This document shows positions 19,297 through 31,179 of a DNA stretch of 64,000 nucleotides, piece after piece. Below the pieces are notes generated by a model, which was not told the DNA's origin, made no database searches, and was given only the letters and a program-made list of their open reading frames with translations. Source of the stretch: an uncultured Roseovarius sp. (lineage in GTDB: Bacteria; Pseudomonadota; Alphaproteobacteria; Rhodobacterales; Rhodobacteraceae); contig CANNCP010000011.1 of assembly GCA_947503145.1 (NCBI GenBank), positions 1 through 64,000 on the forward strand. Reading direction: 5' to 3'. Numbering within the stretch: position 1 is the first letter of the stretch; every line of letters starts with the position of its first letter. The position numbers and the translations under genes are program-made.

Positions 19297-19701
19297 TCTT
19301 AGTCTCCCCAAATTTCAGTTGCAGATAGCATTACGATTGCATGTTTAAGTTGTATTGCAAAGAGTTTTCAGCTGACTACTATAATTTCAGAATGGCGTTA
19401 CACATGAAGTATAAATCGCATCCAATTGCCAATACATGCTTTTAATCTTCCAAGATTTTCTTACGGCCAGCAATATAGAGGTGTTGCGATGCAGGTGAGA
19501 TATGCTGAAAATAGGCAAGCTACTATCTACCTAAACGTGTATATCGCACGCGAAGCCAGGCAATCTGGCCGCGTATACCACATGATTCGAGTCGCACCTC
19601 ACTCCCGTGTGAATCGCAATTCTCACAGGGCGCGTCCGCTGCGCAGCTTGCCCTCGCCCGGCCCATGCGCGATAGAGAGGACGCGGCAGAAAGGTGCGCC
19701 C

Positions 19702-20484
19702 ATGAAAATCGCTAGCTTCAACATCAACGGTATCAAGGCGCGCATTCAGGCCCTGCCTGACTGGCTGGACGAGGCCGACGCCGATGTTGTCCTGTTGCAA
19801 GAGATCAAGTCGGTCGACGAGGCGTTCCCGCGCGAGATCTTCGAGGATCGCGGATATACCGTCGAAACCCACGGCCAAAAGGGCTTTAACGGGGTTGCCA
19901 TCCTGTCAAGACTACCGCTGGAAGACGTCACACGCGGCCTGCCCGGTGACGACAGCGATGAACAGGCGCGGTGGATCGAGGCGACCGTGATGGGCGACAC
20001 GCAGCCTGTCCGCGTCTGCGGCCTCTATCTGCCCAACGGCAATCCGGTGCCGGGACCCAAATACGACTACAAACTGGCCTGGATGGAACGTCTGCACGCC
20101 CGCGCGCAGGAGTTGCTCGCGCTCGAAGAGCCGTTCCTGATGGCCGGAGACTACAACGTAATCCCGCAGGACGAGGATGCCAAACGCCCCGAGGCCTGGA
20201 CCAAAGACGCGCTCGCCCTGCCCCAAAGCCGCGCCGCGTTTCGCCGCATCCTCAACCTCGGCTTTACCGAAGCCTTCCGCGCACGCACCCAAGGCCCGGG
20301 CCATTACACATTCTGGGACTATCAAGCCGGCGCATGGAACCGTGATGACGGCATCCGCATTGACCATTTTCTGCTGAGCCCGCAATGTGCGGATCTTCTG
20401 AGCGATTGCCAGATAGACAAGGAAATCCGCGCCCGCGAAAAGCCCTCTGATCACGTCCCCATCTGGGTACACCTGCGCGCCTGA
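19702..20484 (+). CDS. xthA: Exodeoxyribonuclease III
   Basis: MKIASFNINGIKARIQALPDWLDEADADVVLLQEIK...LYLPNGNPV...GDYNVIPQDEDAK...RIDHFLLSP...KPSDHVPIW. Confidence 0.95.
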   Translation: MKIASFNINGIKARIQALPDWLDEADADVVLLQEIKSVDEAFPREIFEDRGYTVETHGQKGFNGVAILSRLPLEDVTRGLPGDDSDEQARWIEATVMGDTQPVRVCGLYLPNGNPVPGPKYDYKLAWMERLHARAQELLALEEPFLMAGDYNVIPQDEDAKRPEAWTKDALALPQSRAAFRRILNLGFTEAFRARTQGPGHYTFWDYQAGAWNRDDGIRIDHFLLSPQCADLLSDCQIDKEIRAREKPSDHVPIWVHLRA

Positions 20485-20504
20485 CACCCGGAAAGGGCAA
20501 CATC

Positions 20505-21401
20505 ATGGATAACCTGCGCGGCAGTGCGCTGATGGTTCTGGCAATGGCCGGATTTGCGCTGGAAGATTACTTTGTCAAACGGCTCTCGGTCGAACTACCT
20601 GTCGGCCAGATCCTGATGACGCTGGGCACGGCCGGCTGCCTGATCTTCGCCGTCTTTACCAAGATGCAGCACGGCAAGCTGTTCACGCGGGTCCTGCTGA
20701 CGCGCGCCGTGATGCTGCGCAACCTGGGCGAGATCATTGCCGCCGTCAGCTACGTCACCGCATTGGCGCTGGCGGATCTGTCGACCGTGTCGGCAATCCT
20801 GCAGGCAACACCGCTGGCGGTCACGGTCGGTGCCGCGCTCTTTATGGGGGCGCAAGTGGGCTGGCGGCGCTGGTCGGCCATTCTGGTCGGCATGGTGGGC
20901 GTGATGATGATCGTGCGCCCCGGCCTGGATGCGTTCGAGATGTCGTCGATCTTTGCCGTCGTGTCGGTCATCGGCCTGGCGATTCGCGATCTTGCAACAC
21001 GGGCTATTCCTACCAGCGTATCCTCGATGCAGCTGTCCTGCTACGCTTTCGGCAGCATGGTACCGACAGGCGCGGTGCTGCTGATGTTTCACGGCGACGT
21101 GTCACCACTGGCGCCGGTCAGCTGGGCCTATCTGTTCGGCGCGATCGTGTTCGGCGTCATAGGGTATTATTTCATCGTTGGTGCCATGCGCATCGGCGAA
21201 GTCGCCGCCGTCACGCCCTTTCGCTATGCGCGCCTGATCTTTGCGCTGATCCTCGGCATGATGCTGCTGGGCGAGCGGCCCGATCATTGGACGCTGATCG
21301 GCGCGGCGGTGATCATCGCCTCGGGGCTCTATACGCTGGTACGCGAGCAAAGATTGGCGCGCCGCGCCTATCGGCAGGCCAAGCCCAAGGGGCCGCTGTA
21401 A
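20505..21401 (+). CDS. DMT superfamily (EamA) transporter
   Basis: MDNLRGSALMVLAMAGFALEDYFVKRLSVELPVGQILMTLG..., ten TM-like segments, two EamA halves. Confidence 0.88.
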   Translation: MDNLRGSALMVLAMAGFALEDYFVKRLSVELPVGQILMTLGTAGCLIFAVFTKMQHGKLFTRVLLTRAVMLRNLGEIIAAVSYVTALALADLSTVSAILQATPLAVTVGAALFMGAQVGWRRWSAILVGMVGVMMIVRPGLDAFEMSSIFAVVSVIGLAIRDLATRAIPTSVSSMQLSCYAFGSMVPTGAVLLMFHGDVSPLAPVSWAYLFGAIVFGVIGYYFIVGAMRIGEVAAVTPFRYARLIFALILGMMLLGERPDHWTLIGAAVIIASGLYTLVREQRLARRAYRQAKPKGPL

Positions 21402-22751
<1,350 letters not shown>

Positions 22752-22783
22752 ACGCCAAGGTGGCGAGCGGTTGAGTCAAAGAC

Positions 22784-22853
22784 AAGCGTTTCGCGAAAAG
22801 CCTGAAACACAGCTTTTTGCGGAATGCGCACGAAGTACAGGCGTTGCGCGCGT
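22784..22853 (+). repeat. Dispersed intergenic hairpin repeat, copy 2
   Basis: AAGCGTTTCGCGAAAAGCCTGAAACACAGCTTTTTGCGGAATGCGCACGAAGTACAGGCGTTGCGCGCGTT; aligns end to end with copy 1. Confidence 0.7.
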
Positions 22854-22856
22854 TTC

Positions 22857-22920
22857 CGTGCACCACAAAAGCAAAAGGCGCGCCCCATTGGGGCCAACCC
22901 TTTGTGTTTCGTGGTGCACG
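22857..22920. repeat. 64-nt near-perfect intergenic hairpin
   Basis: CGTGCACCAC...GTGGTGCACG outer arms pair perfectly; inner GCCCC-ATT-GGGGC; left arm is repeated near 24237. Confidence 0.75.
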
Positions 22921-23171
22921 CTTGGGCGTAACCCCTTGTGAACACGAAGTGATACAGGACGAACACCCCCCGCATAAATCTTCGGCGGCAATGTAAACTG
23001 GTTGCCGGCTCAGCGGACGCAGGTGCAATTCGCAGCAACTGTGCGAATGGCTGGTTATGACGAGTATGAATTGACAGATCAGGGCGGTTTCGACATCGCT
23101 TTCGAAAGCCCGTGGCAATGAAATGCACCATACCAATTATCGCCAGAAACCACATCAAAATCGGAACCCTC

Positions 23172-24059
23172 ATGACCACGAAGATTCTAATTGATCGCAG
23201 GGCGAACTTGCTCGGCAGTATCTGGATGGTCGCGTCGATGGCTATATTTGCCATTGAGGACACATTTGTAAAAGCGGCATCCGCCACGCTGTCGGTCGGT
23301 CAGATCCTGATAATCTTCGGTTTGGGCGGGGCTGCTGTGTTTGCGGGTTTGGCACGCTTCAATAGCGAACCTCTATTCGTGCAAGATGTCGTATCGCGCC
23401 CGATGCGCATCCGCGTGATATTCGAGATTGTCGGCCGCTTGTTTTATGTCCTTGCCATTACGTTGACGCCACTATCCGTCGCGACGGTTATCTTACAGGC
23501 AACCCCGCTGGTTGTGGTCGCTGGTGCCGCGTTAATTCTCGGCGAAAAGGTCGGGTGGCGCAGGTGGTTTGCGATCTTTGTCGGTTTGATTGGTGTGGTT
23601 ATTATTATCCAACCGGGAACAGACAGTTTTTCGGTGCTGTCGATTCTTGCAATTGTCGGCCTGTTTGGTTTTGCTGGGCGTGACCTTGCGAGCCGTGTGG
23701 CCCCCGCCACGCTCAGCACAAATATCCTCGGTTTATACGGCTTCCTGTCGATCGTGGTGGCTGGCGGGGTTTTCTCGATCTGGGAAGGCGCGACATTTGT
23801 TTACCCTGACATTGAGACGTCCTTCTACCTGTTGGGGGCAATCCTTGCAGGTGTTGCCGCCTATTCGTGTCTTATGAAGGCAATGCGCACTGGTGAAGTC
23901 TCTGCTGTGACACCTTTCAGATACACAAGGCTGCTTTTCGGTATCTCACTGGGTGTTGTGATGTTCGGAGAGCAATTGAGTTCTGCAATGTTGCTCGGGT
24001 CCAGCATGATCGTTTTTGCTGGTTTATTCATCCTTTGGCGTGGAAAATCGGCAGGATAG
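23172..24059 (+). CDS. DMT superfamily (EamA) transporter
   Basis: MTTKILIDRRANLLGSIWMVASMAIFAIEDTFVKAASATLSVGQILIIFG...; clearly similar in layout to the 20505-21401 product; start could be 23112. Confidence 0.85.
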   Translation: MTTKILIDRRANLLGSIWMVASMAIFAIEDTFVKAASATLSVGQILIIFGLGGAAVFAGLARFNSEPLFVQDVVSRPMRIRVIFEIVGRLFYVLAITLTPLSVATVILQATPLVVVAGAALILGEKVGWRRWFAIFVGLIGVVIIIQPGTDSFSVLSILAIVGLFGFAGRDLASRVAPATLSTNILGLYGFLSIVVAGGVFSIWEGATFVYPDIETSFYLLGAILAGVAAYSCLMKAMRTGEVSAVTPFRYTRLLFGISLGVVMFGEQLSSAMLLGSSMIVFAGLFILWRGKSAG

Positions 24060-24250
24060 CTGAATAAGGAAACGACCTGACCCGCGTACCCTTGGCAATG
24101 CGGCGTCTCCGACCTGCCCAGTGAACCGCCGTGATCAAAGCTGAAACGGCTTCAAAAACTCAAAAGCGGCCGTTGGTGCATCACGCAGCAAAGCTTGGAG
24201 CGGACATTGCGCTCCGAGCCTTGGGATTGTTCACCTGCACCACGAAACGC

Positions 24251-24290
24251 AAAAGGCGCGCCCCTTGGGACGCGCCTTTTATATTTCCTT
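24251..24290 (-). terminator. Intrinsic terminator for the downstream end of the 24303-24578 gene (possibly bidirectional)
   Basis: AAAAGGCGCG-CCCCTTGGGA-CGCGCCTTTT stem with flanking A/T tracts. Confidence 0.8.
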
Positions 24291-24302
24291 TCGGCACCCC
24301 GG

Positions 24303-24578
24303 TTACGGGCAAGGTGCCTCGTAATAGGTGCCGTCGCCGCGGGCGTAGGCACAGACGTTGGCCTGCTGGTTCTGGGCGACAACAGTACCTGCTGCAGCGC
24401 CGGCCAGCGCCGAAATCAGACGCCACTCGTTATCGGCACCCAGCGCCTCGGCGGTGATCAGACCGGCAGCAGCGCCGCCTGCCACACCGGCGACTGTGCG
24501 CTGGTTCGACGTCATAGTATCACAGGCCGAAAGGCCCAGGGTGGCGATTGCGGCTACTGCAAGTGTCCAGTGTTTCAT
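24303..24578 (-). CDS. Small lipoprotein with glycine-zipper segment
   Basis: MKHWTLAVAAIATLGLSACDTM lipobox; GVAGGAAAGLITAEALG and ALAGAAAGTVVA. Confidence 0.8.
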   Translation of the reverse strand: MKHWTLAVAAIATLGLSACDTMTSNQRTVAGVAGGAAAGLITAEALGADNEWRLISALAGAAAGTVVAQNQQANVCAYARGDGTYYEAPCP

Positions 24579-24742
24579 ATCTTGATCCTTATTCGTTTGA
24601 TGCGTTGCACACGATCCGGTCAATCCCGACACGCGTTGCATGCTATATAGGGTCTCTACGCACAACAGCGCAGATCAGTTCCCGTAAATCGAGGGTGATG
24701 GCAGGCATAGGCGCTTTTTCGCGCAGTTCTTCCGCCCCGGTT

Positions 24743-26359
24743 TCAGGGGTCGGATCGCCCGGTGCTGGATTGCACGAATTCAACAAGTTGCCGGGTCGAT
24801 CCGTCCTTGCCGCTCGCTGTCACCTGCCCTTCAAGGACAGGTTGCAATGCCACGGCCAGTTCCTTGCCCAGCTCAACCCCCCATTGATCGAACGAGTTGA
24901 TCCCCAGGATGACGCCTTCGACAAAGACGCGGTGTTCATAAAGTGCGATGATCTGGCCAAGCCGCATCGGACCGAGCCGGTCATAAACCAGCGTGGTCGA
25001 TGGCCGGTTCCCGGCAAAGACCCGGTGCCGCGCCTGCCGCTCCAGCGCGCCTCCTTCAAACCCCGCCGCCTGCATCAGCCCACGTGCGGCCTCCAGGCTG
25101 CGGCCCCGCATCAATGCCTCGGACTGTGCCAGGCAGTTGGCCACCAGGAGCCTGTGATGATGCGCCAGATCAGGCTCGTGGCCGGATGCAGCGACGATAA
25201 ACTCGCACGGCACCACCTGCGTGCCCTGATGGATCAGCTGATAGAACGCATGCTGCCCGTTGGTGCCCGGCTCGCCCCAGACAACCGGGCCGCTGGGATG
25301 GTTCAGCGCGGTTCCGTCCATCGCCACGCTCTTACCGTTCGATTCCATCTCCAGTTGCTGCAGATAGGCGGGCAACCGCGCCAGCCGCTGGTCATAGGGC
25401 AGCACGGCGCGGGTCGGATAGCCGCACACCTGATGATGCCACAGGCCTACCAGCGCCAGCAGAACCGGCATGTTCTCCGCCAGCGGCGCATTCCGAAAGT
25501 GATGGTCCATCGTCTCTGCCCCGCGCAGAAACACCTCGAAATCTTTGGGCCCGATCGCCAGCATCAGCGACAGGCCGATCGGCCCCCAGACCGAATAACG
25601 CCCACCGACCCAGTTCCCGAAACCAAAGACGCGCTCGGGTGGGATGCCGAAATCGGCGGTCTTGTCCTGCGCCGATGACAGCGCCACGAACTGATCGGCG
25701 GGTGCCGCGACGCCGCCTGCCATCCAGTCAAAAGCAGTGCGCGCGTTTGTCATCGTCTCGATGGTGGTAAAGGTCTTGGACGCGATGATTATCAGCGTGC
25801 GACCCGGATCAAGCCCTGCCAGCGTGCCAGAGATGTCGGCGCCATCCACGTTCGACACGAAATGACAGCGCGGCCCGTCGTGATACGGCCCCAGCGCCAG
25901 CGTGGCCATCTCGGGCCCCAGATGCGATCCGCCTATGCCGATATTGACCACATCCGTGATCGCCCCGGCCGCACCGCTGAACGCCCCCCTGCGCACATCG
26001 TCTGCAAAGCGCCGCATGCGCGCCAGTGTCTCGTGCACGCTCGGCATCACATCCGCACCGCCCACCTCTACCGGGCCGCCCGAAAGGTTGCGCAGTGCAG
26101 TGTGCAGCACCGCGCGCCCTTCGGTCTCGTTGATCGGGGCGCCTGCGAACATCGCATCCCGCCGCGCCGCCACGCCGCGCGTTTCGGCCAATCCGATCAG
26201 GGCCGCGCGCACCTCAGCGTCAATCAGCGTCTTCGAGTAGTCAAACAGCAGACCACCGGCGTGGATGGAATAATCTTCGGCACGCGCGCCATCCTCGAAC
26301 AGGTCGATTATATTATTTGATTCCCGGTGCTTACGTAGCGATATTAGATCATCCCACAT
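24743..26359 (-). CDS. pgi: Glucose-6-phosphate isomerase
   Basis: [61 protein letters not shown]. Confidence 0.97.
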   Translation of the reverse strand: MWDDLISLRKHRESNNIIDLFEDGARAEDYSIHAGGLLFDYSKTLIDAEVRAALIGLAETRGVAARRDAMFAGAPINETEGRAVLHTALRNLSGGPVEVGGADVMPSVHETLARMRRFADDVRRGAFSGAAGAITDVVNIGIGGSHLGPEMATLALGPYHDGPRCHFVSNVDGADISGTLAGLDPGRTLIIIASKTFTTIETMTNARTAFDWMAGGVAAPADQFVALSSAQDKTADFGIPPERVFGFGNWVGGRYSVWGPIGLSLMLAIGPKDFEVFLRGAETMDHHFRNAPLAENMPVLLALVGLWHHQVCGYPTRAVLPYDQRLARLPAYLQQLEMESNGKSVAMDGTALNHPSGPVVWGEPGTNGQHAFYQLIHQGTQVVPCEFIVAASGHEPDLAHHHRLLVANCLAQSEALMRGRSLEAARGLMQAAGFEGGALERQARHRVFAGNRPSTTLVYDRLGPMRLGQIIALYEHRVFVEGVILGINSFDQWGVELGKELAVALQPVLEGQVTASGKDGSTRQLVEFVQSSTGRSDP

Positions 26360-26372
26360 GCGTATGCCTCGT

Positions 26373-27044
26373 TCACGGCGCCCAATGCACAAGCAGGTCA
26401 TCCATCACCGCCGCCACAGGCGCCGTCTCGGACGATTGCCCGCGGGCCCGCTCAAGCGCTGCCTTCTTCGCGTCGCCGGTAATCACCAGATGCTTGTTCA
26501 TGGCGTCGTTCAGCACACGCGCCGACAGGGTGATACGCGGCTCCGGTTCATCCGCCACATGCATCGGCACCAGGATGGGCGCGTTCGGCCCCAGCGCATG
26601 CGCCAGATTTTCGGCACGCGGAAACAGAGAGGCCGTATGCATATCCGACCCCATCCCCAGTAACAGCACCGAAATCGGCAGGCCGGGTTCGATGGCCTCT
26701 GTCAGATCGTCGGCCGCTTCTTCGGGCGCCCGGTCGCGGGCATACATCGGCAACAGCCGCGCCGATGCGGCCTCACCCACCAGCAGCCGTTCGCGGATCA
26801 GCCGCCCATTCGAGCGGATATGCGCCTCTGGCCGCCAGCGTTCGTCGCTCGGCAGCACATCCACCCTCTCCCATTCCAGCCGCGCACCACACAGATCGTC
26901 AAAGACCGGTCCCGGCGTCTCGCCGCCCGGCACGACCAGCAACACGCGGTCTCGTTGCCGCAGCGCCGTGCGCAGTTGGCTCGCCATCATGTCGGCGAGG
27001 GCCATCGCCATCATTTCGCTATCCGCATATTCGATAAGTTTCAT
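26373..27044 (-). CDS. pgl: 6-phosphogluconolactonase
   Basis: [40 protein letters not shown]; between zwf and pgi. Confidence 0.95.
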   Translation of the reverse strand: MKLIEYADSEMMAMALADMMASQLRTALRQRDRVLLVVPGGETPGPVFDDLCGARLEWERVDVLPSDERWRPEAHIRSNGRLIRERLLVGEAASARLLPMYARDRAPEEAADDLTEAIEPGLPISVLLLGMGSDMHTASLFPRAENLAHALGPNAPILVPMHVADEPEPRITLSARVLNDAMNKHLVITGDAKKAALERARGQSSETAPVAAVMDDLLVHWAP

Positions 27045-28495
27045 GTCTTTATCTCCCGCCAGCGCCGTCCATCCTTGTGCATCAGCCGCAGCGCGTCATC
27101 CGGCCCCGAACTGCCCGAATCATACAGGATCGGAGCACTGTCCGCCTCCTGCCATGCCTCGATGATCGGATCGACCCATTCCCAGGCCGCCTCGACCTCG
27201 TCGCCGCGCATAAAGAGGGTCTGATCGCCACGCACCACATCCATGATAAGCCTCTCGTAAGCATCTGGAAAGTCGCCGCTATCAGGTCCCAGCGCTTCGG
27301 CAAAGCTCATATCGAGCGGCACATCGACCAAACGCATACCGCCGGGTCCCGGTTCCTTGATCGTCACGCCCAGCTCGATCCCCTCGTTGGGTTGCAATCG
27401 AATCGTCAGGATATTGCGGTGCCGCCCGGTCGTCGCGCCGAAAATCGAATGCGGCGCGTCCTTGAAGACGACCGCGATCTCGCTCGCTCGCGCCTTGAGG
27501 CGCTTGCCGGTGCGCATGTAGAACGGCGTGCCTGCCCAGCGCCAGTTGCCGATGCGCGCCTTGATCGCGATGAAAGTCTCGGTACGGGTATCGTGGTTCT
27601 CGACCTGATCGCAATATCCCGGCCGCTCATCGGTGCCCTCATATTGACCGCGCACCACATCCTCTGGTTCCAGCGGGTCCAGCGCGCGGATCACCTTGAG
27701 TTTTTCGTCGCGCACCGCTGCGGGGTCGAATTTGGCCGGGGGCTCCATCGCGATGAGGCACAAAAGCTGCATCAGATGGTTCTGCATCATGTCCCGCATT
27801 GCGCCCGATTTGTCGTAATAGCCGCCGCGCGTACCCACTCCCACCGATTCCGCCACGGTGATTTGAATGTGATCGACATATTGGGCATTCCACAGCGGCT
27901 CGAACAGGGTATTGCCGAACCGGATTGCCATCAGGTTCTGCACGGTCTCCTTGCCCAGATAATGATCGATCCGGTAAATCTGGTTTTCATCGAAATGCTG
28001 CGCCAGTCCCTTGTTCAACGCCTGCGCCGAGGCCAGGTCGCGGCCAAAGGGCTTTTCCACCACAATTCGGCTTTCAGGGCCTGCGATACCGTATTTATGG
28101 AGACGTTCAGCCAGATCGCCGAACAAGCCCGGTCCGACAGAGAAATAGAACGCCTGTACAGGCCCTTCGCGCAGCGCGCCCTTCAGCGCCGGCCACCCGG
28201 TATCACCGCGCGCGTCCAGCGTGATATAGCTCAGCTGCTCCAGAAATCCCTCCAGGTTGTCGGCCGCACATGCATCGTTATCATCGAATTCAAGGATCGC
28301 ACTGCGCGCAAAGTCGCGATAGGCAGCGCTGTCCATCTCAGCACGCGCCGCACTGATGATACGCGCGTCGCCGCACATCTGCCCGGCACAAAACCGCCGG
28401 AAAAGCGCAGGCAGGATCTTGCGCCGGGCCAGATCGCCCGTGCCGCCAAAGATCACCAGATCAAACGGTCCCACCGGTATGACACGCGACGCCAT
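27041..28495 (-). CDS. zwf: Glucose-6-phosphate 1-dehydrogenase
   Basis: VIFGGTGDLARRKILPALF; RIDHYLGKETVQNLMAIRFGN; YYDKSGAMRDMMQNHLMQLL. Confidence 0.97.
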   Translation of the reverse strand: MASRVIPVGPFDLVIFGGTGDLARRKILPALFRRFCAGQMCGDARIISAARAEMDSAAYRDFARSAILEFDDNDACAADNLEGFLEQLSYITLDARGDTGWPALKGALREGPVQAFYFSVGPGLFGDLAERLHKYGIAGPESRIVVEKPFGRDLASAQALNKGLAQHFDENQIYRIDHYLGKETVQNLMAIRFGNTLFEPLWNAQYVDHIQITVAESVGVGTRGGYYDKSGAMRDMMQNHLMQLLCLIAMEPPAKFDPAAVRDEKLKVIRALDPLEPEDVVRGQYEGTDERPGYCDQVENHDTRTETFIAIKARIGNWRWAGTPFYMRTGKRLKARASEIAVVFKDAPHSIFGATTGRHRNILTIRLQPNEGIELGVTIKEPGPGGMRLVDVPLDMSFAEALGPDSGDFPDAYERLIMDVVRGDQTLFMRGDEVEAAWEWVDPIIEAWQEADSAPILYDSGSSGPDDALRLMHKDGRRWREIKT

Positions 28496-28632
28496 CGCAA
28501 ACACTCCCTTTGCCTATCCGCAAGAGTAACAGCCGCCACCGCGTTCACAACTCTGTCAAATTCCGATCGATGGCTTTTCTTGCAACAAAGGACCGGGTAG
28601 GCGGGAAAGGCAACGAATAATCGGATGATACC

Positions 28633-29586
28633 ATGAAAGATGTCGCAGCAGGCGTCCCCAATGCCGGCAAGTTCCAGGACCCGCGCCGCACCGCCAATGG
28701 CGCGCCGCGCGCGCATGTTGCGCTGACCCATCCCGAAACGCTGTGGTTCAACACCGGCACACTGTGCAACATTACCTGCGCAAATTGCTATATCGAAAGC
28801 TCGCCCAGCAATGACCGTCTGGTCTACATCACCTGCGCCGAAGTGATCGACTATCTCAACCAGATCAAGGAGCGCGGCTGGCCCGTGCGCGAGATCGCCT
28901 TTACCGGCGGCGAGCCGTTCATGAATCCCGAAATGATCGCCATGAGTCGTGCCGCGCTGGAGCGCGGCCATGACGTGCTGATCCTGACCAACGCCATGCG
29001 CCCGATGATGCGGAAATCCATGAAGACAGGCCTCGCCGAGCTGGTGGCCGAATACCGCGACAAGCTGACCCTGCGTATCTCGGTCGATCACTGGTCCCAG
29101 GATCTGCACGACAAGGAGCGCGGCCAAGGCGCCTTTGCCCGCACGCTGGAAGGCATGCTCTGGCTGAAGCAGATCGGTGCCCGTATGGCCGTCGCCGGGC
29201 GCACCGTCTGGGGCGAGACCGAGACCGCATCGCGTGCAGGTTACGCAGCACTTTATGCGCGGCACGGCTTTGACATCGACGCGGACGACCCCGGCATGAC
29301 CGTACTTTTTCCCGAAATGGACGAAGCCATCGAAGTGCCCGAGATCACCACCGCCTGCTGGGATATCCTGAACAAATCGCCCGATGCGGTGATGTGTTCT
29401 TCCTCGCGCATGGTGGTCAAACGTCGCGGTGCCGATCGCCCTGCAGTGCTCGCCTGCACGCTTCTGCCCTACGATCCCGAATTCGAACTGGGCACAACCC
29501 TGGCCGAGGCCGAGCGTGACGTGTCCCTCAACCACCCCCATTGCGCCAGGTTCTGCGTTCTGGGCGGCGCCAGCTGCTCGGCCTGA
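28633..29586 (+). CDS. Radical SAM protein of unknown function
   Basis: TLCNITCANCYIESSP (CxxxCxxC), AFTGGEPFMNPEM; C-terminal CARFCVLGGASC. Confidence 0.88.
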   Translation: MKDVAAGVPNAGKFQDPRRTANGAPRAHVALTHPETLWFNTGTLCNITCANCYIESSPSNDRLVYITCAEVIDYLNQIKERGWPVREIAFTGGEPFMNPEMIAMSRAALERGHDVLILTNAMRPMMRKSMKTGLAELVAEYRDKLTLRISVDHWSQDLHDKERGQGAFARTLEGMLWLKQIGARMAVAGRTVWGETETASRAGYAALYARHGFDIDADDPGMTVLFPEMDEAIEVPEITTACWDILNKSPDAVMCSSSRMVVKRRGADRPAVLACTLLPYDPEFELGTTLAEAERDVSLNHPHCARFCVLGGASCSA

Positions 29587-29715
29587 GTACCGGAACACTG
29601 CGCCTTGTTGCAGGCCGGCATGCATTGAAGGGCCCGGCCCTTCACGCTGAAGGCCGCGTCATCCAACGTTCACCCCAGAGCTTTTCCAGCCAGACAAGAT
29701 CCGGAACACTGCACT

Positions 29716-29751
29716 TCTTCTTGCTGAAAATATCCCCGCCGGAGGCAGCCA
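29716..29751 (-). repeat. Short dispersed motif GCCTCCGGCGGGGATATTTTCAGCAAGAAGAAG
   Basis: Minus-strand reading of CTTCTTCTTGCTGAAAATATCCCCGCCGGAGGC; second copy on plus strand near 36713. Confidence 0.65.
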
Positions 29752-29855
29752 TCAGCAAAAAGCCTCTGCCCCCGCCGCCGGAAATCCGGGCCATCCGGGC
29801 CAAAGACGGCCCGTAAGGGCTGGATGAGGTCGCGCAGCGCCCCTATATATCTGCC

Positions 29856-30536
29856 ATGCTCAAGTTCACCCCCATCTTGCTCGCGCTGGCCTATGCGGTC
29901 ATCATGTACCGTTTCTCGGTCTGGCGCACGACACAAGAACTCAACCGGCTGTCGACAGAGCTGATGGACCCGATGCTGATACACATGACCAACCGTCTGG
30001 CCGCCGCGCTCGATCTGCCGCGTATCCGCGTGCACATCTACGAGATCGACCCGATCAACGGCCTGGCGGCCCCGGACGGGCGCATATTCATCACCCGCGG
30101 GTTCTATCGCAAGTTCCAGTCGGGCGATGTCAACGCTGATGAATTGGCCAGTGTAATCGCGCACGAGTTGGGGCATGTGGCGCTGGGGCATTCACGCCGC
30201 CGGATGATCGACTTTTCCGGTCAGAACGCACTGCGCACCGCACTGGCGATGGTGCTGGGCCGGTTCATCCCCTTCATCGGCCCCTGGATCGCAGGCACGC
30301 TGACCTCTCTGCTGGCCGCCCGGTTGTCGCGCAGCGACGAATACGAGGCCGACGAATATGCCGCCGCCCTGCTGACCAAGGCGGGGATCGGTACCGAACC
30401 GCAGAAATCGCTCTTTCGCAAGCTCGACAAGCTGACCCAGACGGGCACCGGAGCTGCCCCGGCCTGGTTGATGAGCCATCCCAAGACCGCCGCGCGCATC
30501 GGTGCCATCGAACAGCTTGAGGCAAAATGGGGCTGA
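29856..30536 (+). CDS. M48 family metallopeptidase
   Basis: VIAHELGHVALGH (HExxH), membrane-anchor N-terminus, ARLSRSDEYEADEYAAALL. Confidence 0.9.
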   Translation: MLKFTPILLALAYAVIMYRFSVWRTTQELNRLSTELMDPMLIHMTNRLAAALDLPRIRVHIYEIDPINGLAAPDGRIFITRGFYRKFQSGDVNADELASVIAHELGHVALGHSRRRMIDFSGQNALRTALAMVLGRFIPFIGPWIAGTLTSLLAARLSRSDEYEADEYAAALLTKAGIGTEPQKSLFRKLDKLTQTGTGAAPAWLMSHPKTAARIGAIEQLEAKWG

Positions 30537-30636
30537 CAGCGTCACCTGATCAACGCCCCCGGCCATCTGCTTGTGATGGTGCGTGATCCAAGTAGCAGCG
30601 TGATCGAGATATCAACACCCGCGCAGAGTGCGGGTT

Positions 30637-31179
30637 TTATCCCACCAGCGCCTTGGCCAGCCGGGGCAGCCGCGCCTTCTTGAGCAATGCGCGCATCTCC
30701 CAGTCCCGCCCGCTCAGCCGGTTCGCCTCGGCCAGAACGACATCACCGACGCCAGCAACCAACTCGGGTTGCGCCTGCCATATCCCGTACAGGAACGCAT
30801 CCGGGTCGCTGCGCGACAGCCCTTCTTCGGCCAGCACGTTTCGCGGAAAATCCTTGGCGTTGAGGGTCACGATCAGATCCGCCGAACCGGCAATCGCGGC
30901 AGCCAGAACATGGATATCCGCCGGGTCGGGCAGCCATAGTCGCGCCTGTAGCGACGGTGGCACAACAACCTGCGCCGTCGGCCACGCGGCCTGCAGCAGC
31001 ACCGCCTCGGTGCCCGCCTGCGCGACACCCTCGGGGCCCAATTTGACCGCGGCGCGCTGCCATTCCTCGATGATCCGTGCCGACCAGAGCGGCGTGAACG
31101 CGCCTTGCCTTGCCGTGCCCAGCAGCATCTGCCGCATCACGGTGGGATAGATCACGCAGGTGTCCAGCAGCACCTTCAT
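30637..31179 (-). CDS. PIN domain protein (putative ribonuclease/toxin)
   Basis: MKVLLDTCVIYPTVMRQMLL; DPADIHVLAAAIAGSADLIVTLNAKDFP. Confidence 0.82.
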   Translation of the reverse strand: MKVLLDTCVIYPTVMRQMLLGTARQGAFTPLWSARIIEEWQRAAVKLGPEGVAQAGTEAVLLQAAWPTAQVVVPPSLQARLWLPDPADIHVLAAAIAGSADLIVTLNAKDFPRNVLAEEGLSRSDPDAFLYGIWQAQPELVAGVGDVVLAEANRLSGRDWEMRALLKKARLPRLAKALVG

